Positions 8,453-14,592 of a stretch of 14,592 nucleotides of DNA are shown here, piece after piece. The translations under genes were made by a program, and so were the position numbers. Location of the stretch: NCBI GenBank assembly GCA_002317475.1, contig DCIS01000165.1:1-14592 (forward strand), in the 5' to 3' direction. The notes beneath the pieces are model-generated. The model was given only the letters and a program-made list of their open reading frames with translations. It did no database searches and had not been told where the DNA came from. This stretch comes from Prevotellaceae bacterium UBA1720 (lineage in GTDB: Bacteria; Bacteroidota; Bacteroidia; Bacteroidales; Bacteroidaceae). Every line of letters starts with the position of its first letter. Positions within the stretch are counted from its first letter, which is position 1.

Positions 8453-8549
8453 TTTTTCTTCGTTTTCTCAACGCTTTTTCTTTTTTTTAACTTTTTCGCT
8501 GATTTTTTTGCTTTTTTTGTTTGTCAATTGCTAATTTTTGTTTATCTTT
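8453..8549 (+). other. Phased T-tract zone upstream of and running into the promoter
   Basis: Runs of four to eight T occur at 8453-8457, 8463-8466, 8475-8479, 8481-8488, 8492-8496, 8503-8509, 8512-8518 and 8535-8539. Their centres are 7.5-12.5 bp apart, averaging close to 10 bp over the first seven. A-tracts repeated in phase with the helix are known to curve DNA, so intrinsic bending just upstream of the -33 box is plausible. The phasing is looser than in the two arrays before it. The zone is strongly strand-biased (T-rich, few A) and codes for nothing convincing. Confidence 0.6.
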
Positions 8550-8550
8550 G
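8520..8550 (+). promoter_or_regulatory. Bacteroidetes-type promoter for the FAS1-SusC operon
   Basis: TTTG (8520-8523), a 19-nt spacer, then TATCTTTG (8543-8550): an exact fit to TTTG-N19-TAnnTTTG. Transcription would start near 8557, leaving a leader of about 100 nt before the ATG at 8661. That leader (8557-8660) is AT-rich, ends in TTAACAACAATATTAACTAA-like sequence typical of Bacteroidetes leaders, and shows no clear hairpin, riboswitch or Shine-Dalgarno. The T-tracts and both repeat arrays lie directly upstream. Confidence 0.75.
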
Positions 8551-8660
8551 TAATGTTTTTGTGGGTGTAATGTATGCACGTATTTGTATCTTTTGCCCAT
8601 AATAGTGCCTTAAAGTACTGATATTCAAATTTTAACAACAATATTAACTAATTAACATTC

Positions 8661-11600
8661 ATGAAAAACGGTATTCTAAAACGTCGTTTGACTCACATTG
8701 CGGGTTCGGCGAGTGCTGTTATTCTGCTTGGTGGTATGCTGACAAGTTGTAAGGACGACTTGTTGACAGGTATGCCAGACTGGTTAGGAAGCAGTATCTA
8801 CGAAGAACTGGAGTCTCGTGGCAACTTTACCCAAACGTTGAAACTGATCAACGACTTGGATGAAGAGACTGGTAGTGGTTATGCCAAGATGTTGGGATTG
8901 ACTGGTAGTAAGACTGTCTTTGCAGCAGATGATGACTCATGGGCAGAATTCTACAAGAACAATTCCTGGGGAGTAAAATCGTATGATGAGCTCTCCCTGG
9001 CACAGAAGAAGTTGCTGTTCAAGAGCAACATGATCAACAGCGCCTACCTGGTTGAGCTGCTCGGTAATATTCCTGCCGAGTCGTCAACAACCGATCCTAT
9101 CGAAGGTGCTTGTATGCGTCGCCACAGTAGTGTGGACATTAGTGACTCAATTCCCATCATTACCAAGGACATGTACCCCGTTGTCAACGAGAAGCGTGTT
9201 GATAAAGAGGGCAAGCAGATTGACTGGTGGTCTGAGGTACGTGATCGTGACTCTCTGATGATTTTCATGGACAACAGTGTTGCTACCATGATTCACTTCA
9301 TGCCTAAGTTCATGCAGAACAACCGAATCACCGATGATGACGTTGAATTCATGACCAATGGTGGTATCAAGACCAATGCTGATGCATTCGTGAACGGCAA
9401 GGTTGTTAAGGAGGCTGACGTTACCTGTCAGAACGGTTACATCCATGTTACCGATGGTGTTCCTGTACCTATGGACAACATGGCAAATGTGATTGCTGGC
9501 AACCCCAACTTCTCGATGTACAACCGTTTGCTGGATCGTTTCAGCTATCCATACTATGATCTGACATTGTCTGCTCGTTATGGTGATGGCGACTCTGTAT
9601 TCATCAAGCGTTATTTCAATGAAGGTAACGGTGCTCAAACTGATAATCATGCACTTGATCAAACTCGTGATGGTAAAAAAGCAAACGAGAAGCTTCCCTA
9701 TGATCCAGGATGGAACGAGTTATATCGCTACAGTGCTTCTGGTAACACCTATCAGCACGATGGTGCCATGATGCTTGTTCCTACTGACGATGCAATGAAG
9801 AGTTACCTGGATAATGATGGTTCTGACCTCAAGGAGCGCTATGGTACTGCTGCTGCAAATGGTTACGATGCATTGGACAATGCTCCTGACAACGTGATCC
9901 TGCCATTGATGCAGAACACCATGCACTGGTCTCTGAAGTTGGCTATCCCCAGCACCTTCAACAATATCAAGAATACTGCGTCAGAAGACATGGAAGTTTC
10001 CAAAAGCGATATTAATTATGTTCATTGGGCATCCAATGGTGTAATTTACGAGACTAACAAGGTCTATGTTGCTCCTGAGTACGTTTCTGTTTATTATCCT
10101 TGTATTATTCGTGGTGATGCTGACCTTTCTGTAATGTATAGCACCATTTATAATGATGGTCTTACCTCAAACAGTAACAGTGAAGGTTTCCGTGCATACC
10201 TTATTAATATGCCTGTAAAGAAGAATCCTCAGACGGGTGTGGAGATTCCCATCTCTGAGCGTAACCTTTACAGCTTTATCATTCCTACAAACAACGCTTT
10301 GGCACATTATTACGACCCCGTATCTTACAAGCGTACCAATACCGATAGAACCCTCGGTGAGGTTTCTACCGCGTGTGCGTATGTATTTAAGGTAAACAAC
10401 AAGGGATTTGTTGATGCTGATGCTTATAAGGTAGACTGGAACAACCTTGATGAGAAGGGTCGTGGATACATTGACCTCGAGGACAAGCTTACTTCACCTG
10501 CTCCTGTAGCAGAGACTGGTAGTTCAAAGGGTTCTGTATTCAACCACATGAAGGACATCATCAACAGTTCTTTGGCACTGAGCCTCTTCGAGTATCCTCA
10601 GAAGTTCTATCAGTCAAAGGCAGGTGGTCCTATCATCGTTGATTGGTCAGAGGAGACAGATGCTAATGGTGAGCACAAGGTAACTGGTCTGGCAGGTTCG
10701 TTCCAGTATGAGCGTGGCTACTATGTTCCCGTTACCGAGGAGTTCAACAAGAGCCGTGAAGGTAATGGTCGCAGCTATGTTGTTGAAGAGGAGCCTTTGA
10801 TGAGTACAACTCTCAGCCCCTATTCAGCTATTACTGACGCTAACCGTCCTGAGTTCCAGGCATTTGCTTCATTGCTCGAAGGATGTAAGTTTATTAGCTC
10901 TGATGACGGTGCAAGCCATGTCAGCATGGACAAGGCATTGTCCATCTTGAACAATTATCATTACACTATCTACGTTCCAACCAGCAGTTCAATCGAGGCT
11001 TTGATTGCTGCTCATAAATTGCCCATTAGTGATGACCGTGACCTTATCTCAAATGCAGTAGCTGGTCTTGAGGAGTACATCGACGAACTGGCAAATCAGG
11101 TAGAGAAGGATATGTATGATGACAACAATGATACCATCTTCTCTGTATGGGAACAGTATGTTGCAGAAAGAGACGCAGCAAAAGCAGAACTCGCATTCAT
11201 CCTCCATGAGGATACTGTCATGACAGAGGTTATGGAGAACTTCGTTTCTTATCATATCCAGGATAATGCTATCTACATCGACGGTGAGGAACATAGTGCA
11301 GCTAAAGACAACAATGTATATGAGTCTGCTTGTCTGGATACAGCTACCACACGTTATGCTAAGATCTATGTCGACTACACTCCTGGTGGTCAGATGACAC
11401 TTACCGACAATAACGGTGGTAAACACCATGTCGATCCTAATGTAAACAATATCCTTACTCGTCAGTACTACTTCAACGGTAGTAGCTTGTCTAACAACTC
11501 ATGTACTGAGATCTTCTCATCAGCTTATGCTGTTATTCACTTGATTGACACACCTATGATGCCTTTCAAGGATGGTGATCCCAAGCATGCTGATAATGGA

Positions 11601-11723
11601 TATTACAACCCCGCAACCTATGCTAAGGTTATGGATATCGTAAACAAGTATTATACGGAGCCAGCTCAGGAGGAGAACCCCGGCGGAGCTACTCCTTCAC
11701 CCGTAAAGCGTCATAAGAGATGA
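8661..11723 (+). CDS. Surface-exposed fasciclin (FAS1) repeat lipoprotein paired with a SusC-like receptor
   Basis: A 1020-residue lipoprotein. Residues 1-29 are a basic-plus-hydrophobic signal peptide ending in lipobox LTSC, with C30 as the lipidated residue. CKDD directly after resembles the Bacteroidetes lipoprotein export signal, so it is probably on the cell surface. FAS1-like blocks recur. The first (about 45-280) has SIYEELESRGNFTQTLKLI, TVFAADDDSWAEF and the closing NGYIHVTDGVPVPMDNMA. The second (about 285-470) has YNRLLDRFSYPYYD, MMLVPTDDAMKSYL and SNGVIYETNKVY. A third (about 480-575) has DLSVMYSTIYNDG and YSFIIPTNNALAHYYDP. A last (about 745-1000) has FQAFASLLEGCKF, YTIYVPTSSSIEAL, VENFVSYHIQDN-like closing strands and SSAYAVIHLIDTPMMPF. 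FAS1 domains mediate adhesion or binding elsewhere; in Bacteroidetes such lipoproteins are often found next to SusC-like genes. The ligand is unknown. The stop overlaps the next ATG (ATGA), implying coupled synthesis. Domain limits are by eye; the last two blocks are the least certain. Confidence 0.85.
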   Translation: MKNGILKRRLTHIAGSASAVILLGGMLTSCKDDLLTGMPDWLGSSIYEELESRGNFTQTLKLINDLDEETGSGYAKMLGLTGSKTVFAADDDSWAEFYKNNSWGVKSYDELSLAQKKLLFKSNMINSAYLVELLGNIPAESSTTDPIEGACMRRHSSVDISDSIPIITKDMYPVVNEKRVDKEGKQIDWWSEVRDRDSLMIFMDNSVATMIHFMPKFMQNNRITDDDVEFMTNGGIKTNADAFVNGKVVKEADVTCQNGYIHVTDGVPVPMDNMANVIAGNPNFSMYNRLLDRFSYPYYDLTLSARYGDGDSVFIKRYFNEGNGAQTDNHALDQTRDGKKANEKLPYDPGWNELYRYSASGNTYQHDGAMMLVPTDDAMKSYLDNDGSDLKERYGTAAANGYDALDNAPDNVILPLMQNTMHWSLKLAIPSTFNNIKNTASEDMEVSKSDINYVHWASNGVIYETNKVYVAPEYVSVYYPCIIRGDADLSVMYSTIYNDGLTSNSNSEGFRAYLINMPVKKNPQTGVEIPISERNLYSFIIPTNNALAHYYDPVSYKRTNTDRTLGEVSTACAYVFKVNNKGFVDADAYKVDWNNLDEKGRGYIDLEDKLTSPAPVAETGSSKGSVFNHMKDIINSSLALSLFEYPQKFYQSKAGGPIIVDWSEETDANGEHKVTGLAGSFQYERGYYVPVTEEFNKSREGNGRSYVVEEEPLMSTTLSPYSAITDANRPEFQAFASLLEGCKFISSDDGASHVSMDKALSILNNYHYTIYVPTSSSIEALIAAHKLPISDDRDLISNAVAGLEEYIDELANQVEKDMYDDNNDTIFSVWEQYVAERDAAKAELAFILHEDTVMTEVMENFVSYHIQDNAIYIDGEEHSAAKDNNVYESACLDTATTRYAKIYVDYTPGGQMTLTDNNGGKHHVDPNVNNILTRQYYFNGSSLSNNSCTEIFSSAYAVIHLIDTPMMPFKDGDPKHADNGYYNPATYAKVMDIVNKYYTEPAQEENPGGATPSPVKRHKR

Positions 11724-14592
11724 AAACACTGAAATATACCTTATTTATATGTATCTTGTTCATCTCTCAGATGGCAAGTGCACAGATAAGCCGCATCTCT
11801 GGTACCGTATCAGACGATTTAGATGTATTGCCAGGTGCAACTGTAAAGGAGGTTGACTCAAGCAATCGTACCATCAATGCGACCGTAACGGATGGTAATG
11901 GTAACTTTGCCATGCCAATCAAAAGTGCTAAGAATAAGTTGGTAGTCAGCTATGTAGGTTATCAGACTCAGACTTTGGTAATCAACAAGGCTACTTTTAA
12001 GATTAAGTTGAGCGATAATGTAATTACCAAAAAGACCCTCGACGTCGTTGGTAAGAAGATGGTAAAGACCTCTGGTCTCGCTATCCCCGAGCATGAAATC
12101 TCATTCTCTACACAGGGTATTAGTGCAAAGGACTTCGAAGGTCTGGGCATTACCTCAGTAGACGAGGCTCTGCAGGGTCGTATCGCAGGTTTGGATATCG
12201 TTGCTAACTCTGGTGACCTTGGTGCTGGTACTCAGATGCGTCTGCGTGGTACTACCAGTATCTCTGATCATGTAACCAACGAACCTCTGATTGTTGTAAA
12301 TAACGAAATCCTGACTGATGTCAGCTCAAACGAAATTGCAAACCTTGGTCTGGCTGAAGGTACAGCTAACGAGGAAAAGTTCGCTGAGTTGCTGAAGGTT
12401 AACCCCGAGGATATCGCCGAGATCCGCGTATTGAAGGATGCAGCTGCAACAGCTATCTGGGGTGTACGTGGTGCTAACGGTGTAATTGAGATTACCACCA
12501 AGCGTGGTAGCAAGGGTCCCGCTAGTGTAACTTATACAGGTCGTTTCACTGCTACTCACCAGCCCGAGGCTATCAAGTTGCTGAATGGTGACCAGTACAC
12601 CATGATGTTGAAAGAGGCTTACTTCAACCCCAAGTTGAGTGATACCGATGGTGACATCCCCGAGTTGAACTACGATTACGGAGGCTTCTCTGAGGCTTAC
12701 ATGTATGATAACAACACCGATTGGTTGAGCCTCGTTAAGCAGAATGGTCTTAACCAGTCACATACTGTTACCGTTAGTGGTGGTGATGACAAGACTCACT
12801 TCCGTATCTCAGGTGGTTACGACCATCAGACTGGTACCGTCATCAAGCAGATGATGAACCGTTTCACTACCCGTATGGCTCTTGACTATTTCGTCAGCGA
12901 CCGTATCAAGGTAACTTCTGACCTTAGTGTCAGCTACACCGACAACCACCGTAATGCTGATGGTCTGATTGATATCGGTTATCGTAAGATGCCTAACCTT
13001 TCTCCCTACTATGAGTATGAGAACGATGTATGGTCTAACGACTACTACTATATGCTTCGTACTGCTGGTAGTCCTAAGGATGAACTCTCGAACAGTAACA
13101 GCCGTCTGAGCGACCAGAAGAGCATTGCCAACCCCTTGGCAAGTTCTGAGCTGGCAAGAAGCCAGAGTCGTAACTTCGACTTGGGTACCAACCTTGCCCT
13201 TGAGTACAAGCTCCTCGGTCTTGATAACGATCACACACAGTTGACCTATCGTGGTAGCGTTAACATCAATAGCTCAAGCAGCTATAGCAACAACGACCGT
13301 CCACGTGAGTTGATGATGTCTACTTCTGATTTCTTGAACGCACACACTTCTTCAGCAAGTTCAAACAAGAGTCTTTCATTCTCAACCCGTCATAACTTGA
13401 CTTTCAACCCCAGATTCAAGAATCGTGACCACTATGCTACCATGCAGGCTTCATTCCAGTTGTCTACAGGTACAAACAGCGGTCAGGGTACTGATGGTAA
13501 GCGTCTTCCTGAAGGCATTACCGATCCCTCTGCAGGTGGTTTGGTTAGCGGTATGAACTCAAGCTGGGGTGAGCACAGAAGTATGGCTTACTACTATACC
13601 GTACACTACTCTTACAAGGGTCGTTACATCCTCGGTGGTACTCTCCGTATGGATGGTACAACCAAAATGGGTCCCAACAAGCGTTGGTTCTTCGTACCCG
13701 CTATCTCTTCTCGTTGGAATATCGGTGATGAGAAGTTCATCAAGCCCGTTATGAAGGCTATCCGTATGTCTGAGCTCGGTGTATCTCTGAACTTCGGTAT
13801 CCAGGGTAACCAGCCTAGTGGTGACTACATGTATCTGAACAAGTATTCACAGGGCTCTACCTACTTAGGTACTACCTCTATGGTAAGTTCTTCATTGAAG
13901 ATGTCTAACTTCAACGCTGAGCGTGTATATCAGGGTGATATGCGATTCAACATCGGTTTCTTCGATCAGAAGGTGACTATCGGTATCGACCTCTACAATC
14001 GTCAGACTGTAGGTATGTTGACCACTGGTTATATCTCTTCTGCTACTGGTTGGGAGAACATCCCATTCAAGAACGAAGGTAACATGCGTAACCGTGGTTG
14101 GGAGTTGAGTGCAAATGCCAACAATGTTATCAAGGTTGGTAAGTTCGGTATGGACTTCTATTTGAACTTTGCAAACAATAGCAACTTGATTACCAAGATG
14201 GACGAGCTGACTCTGGAGCACATGAACGGTGACGACGAGATTGAGTACATGACCAATGGTAAGACATTGCAGCGTGTACAGGTAAACAACCCCTTCGGTG
14301 CTATCTATGGTTTCCGTTGCAAGGGTACCTATCAGTACAAGTATTCTACTGCTGAGAAGATTGCTCGCGAGGACCGCAAGAACGGTACCTCTAAGTTGCA
14401 GGATATGATCGACCAGGGTATCACTATTCCTATTGCTCTGGCAGCTGCTACTGATAAGCATCCTTATGGTAAGGTAATCTATAACGAAAAGTCTGAGCCT
14501 ATCCAGATGCTGTACTACTACAAGCAGAAGGATGCTTCTTACATCAGCCGTTTCGATGGTGGTGATGCTATGTACGAGGATACCAACAATGA
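11720..14592 (+). CDS. SusC/RagA-family TonB-linked outer-membrane receptor (3' end cut by window)
   Basis: Open from ATG 11720 to the right edge, 957 codons without a stop; the full family length is usually about 1000-1100. Residues 1-21 form a signal peptide (MKTLKYTLFICILFISQMASA). Residues 25-90 are a carboxypeptidase-regulatory-like domain: ISGTVSDDLDVLPGATV, TVTDGNGNFAM, LVVSYVGYQTQTLVI. The plug follows, with VDEALQGRIAGLDIVANSG, MRLRGTTSI, EPLIVVNNEIL and the hallmark LKDAAATAIWGVRGANGVIEITTKRG region (238-263). The remainder alternates short amphipathic strands typical of the 22-strand barrel. There is no STN domain, so it looks like a plain importer rather than a sigma-factor signalling transducer. 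Oddities: VVNNEIL replaces the usual VVDGV, and the TonB-box position (TLDVVGKK, about 106-113) is degenerate. It should import a ligand captured with the upstream lipoprotein; substrate unknown. Its start is fixed by the 4-bp overlap with the upstream stop. Confidence 0.92.
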   Translation, partial: MKTLKYTLFICILFISQMASAQISRISGTVSDDLDVLPGATVKEVDSSNRTINATVTDGNGNFAMPIKSAKNKLVVSYVGYQTQTLVINKATFKIKLSDNVITKKTLDVVGKKMVKTSGLAIPEHEISFSTQGISAKDFEGLGITSVDEALQGRIAGLDIVANSGDLGAGTQMRLRGTTSISDHVTNEPLIVVNNEILTDVSSNEIANLGLAEGTANEEKFAELLKVNPEDIAEIRVLKDAAATAIWGVRGANGVIEITTKRGSKGPASVTYTGRFTATHQPEAIKLLNGDQYTMMLKEAYFNPKLSDTDGDIPELNYDYGGFSEAYMYDNNTDWLSLVKQNGLNQSHTVTVSGGDDKTHFRISGGYDHQTGTVIKQMMNRFTTRMALDYFVSDRIKVTSDLSVSYTDNHRNADGLIDIGYRKMPNLSPYYEYENDVWSNDYYYMLRTAGSPKDELSNSNSRLSDQKSIANPLASSELARSQSRNFDLGTNLALEYKLLGLDNDHTQLTYRGSVNINSSSSYSNNDRPRELMMSTSDFLNAHTSSASSNKSLSFSTRHNLTFNPRFKNRDHYATMQASFQLSTGTNSGQGTDGKRLPEGITDPSAGGLVSGMNSSWGEHRSMAYYYTVHYSYKGRYILGGTLRMDGTTKMGPNKRWFFVPAISSRWNIGDEKFIKPVMKAIRMSELGVSLNFGIQGNQPSGDYMYLNKYSQGSTYLGTTSMVSSSLKMSNFNAERVYQGDMRFNIGFFDQKVTIGIDLYNRQTVGMLTTGYISSATGWENIPFKNEGNMRNRGWELSANANNVIKVGKFGMDFYLNFANNSNLITKMDELTLEHMNGDDEIEYMTNGKTLQRVQVNNPFGAIYGFRCKGTYQYKYSTAEKIAREDRKNGTSKLQDMIDQGITIPIALAAATDKHPYGKVIYNEKSEPIQMLYYYKQKDASYISRFDGGDAMYEDTNN

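Noticed and set aside
8434..8460. Rho-independent terminator for the MFS gene
   Set aside because: The palindrome before the T-run can form only a loopless or 4-bp AT-rich stem, too weak for a terminator; no other hairpin was found after 8152.
8431..8490. Small open frame of 19 codons starting ATGAACTTG
   Set aside because: Mostly Phe and Leu codons generated by the T-rich tract; it ends upstream of the promoter and has no leader or conservation evidence.
9147..9662. 171-codon minus-strand open frame
   Set aside because: Antisense within the FAS1 lipoprotein gene, no domain or start context of its own.
13892..14461. 189-codon minus-strand open frame
   Set aside because: Antisense shadow of the SusC-like receptor, produced by its biased codon use.

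Overview
The window looks like a chromosomal segment from a Bacteroidales bacterium, most like Prevotella/Segatella. The basis is a SusC/RagA-type TonB-linked outer-membrane protein, a lipoprotein whose mature end begins CKDD (the Bacteroidetes surface-export signature), promoters of the TTTG-N19/20-TAnnTTTG type, and A-rich leaders without a clear Shine-Dalgarno. Genus is an inference from protein resemblance; no rRNA or other marker is present.

Layout. (1) Bases 1-5986, minus strand: a two-gene recombination-repair operon, addA-like helicase-nuclease then addB-like nuclease (cut by the window's left edge), joined by a one-base TAATG overlap and driven by a well-formed promoter at 6014-6045. 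(2) Bases 6117-8152, plus strand: panB (pantothenate/CoA synthesis) and, 3 nt later, a 12-helix MFS transporter that appears to start with TTG. (3) Bases 8153-8660: a 508-bp non-coding region holding two adjacent short-repeat arrays, then a T-tract zone, then a good promoter. (4) Bases 8661-14592, plus strand: a 1020-residue fasciclin-type (FAS1) surface lipoprotein overlapping by ATGA with a SusC/RagA-type receptor that runs off the right edge.

How it works together. AddA and AddB should form the Bacteroidetes counterpart of RecBCD/AddAB, processing double-strand ends; both carry a PD-(D/E)XK nuclease signature. PanB makes ketopantoate; the transporter's substrate is unknown. The FAS1 lipoprotein and SusC-like receptor are translationally coupled and probably form one outer-membrane complex for uptake or adhesion, with the lipoprotein where a SusD-like lid would usually be expected.

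The most unusual part is 8165-8550. Thirteen copies of TTCCTAG spaced 10 or 11 bp (mean 10.4) are followed, two helical turns later, by ten copies of TACGT spaced 10-11 bp (mean 10.9), and then by T-tracts recurring about every 10 bp up to the promoter. Nearly 390 bp upstream of the operon therefore has DNA-helix periodicity, which I would examine first as a nucleoprotein or curved-DNA regulatory region, or as a variable-number repeat.
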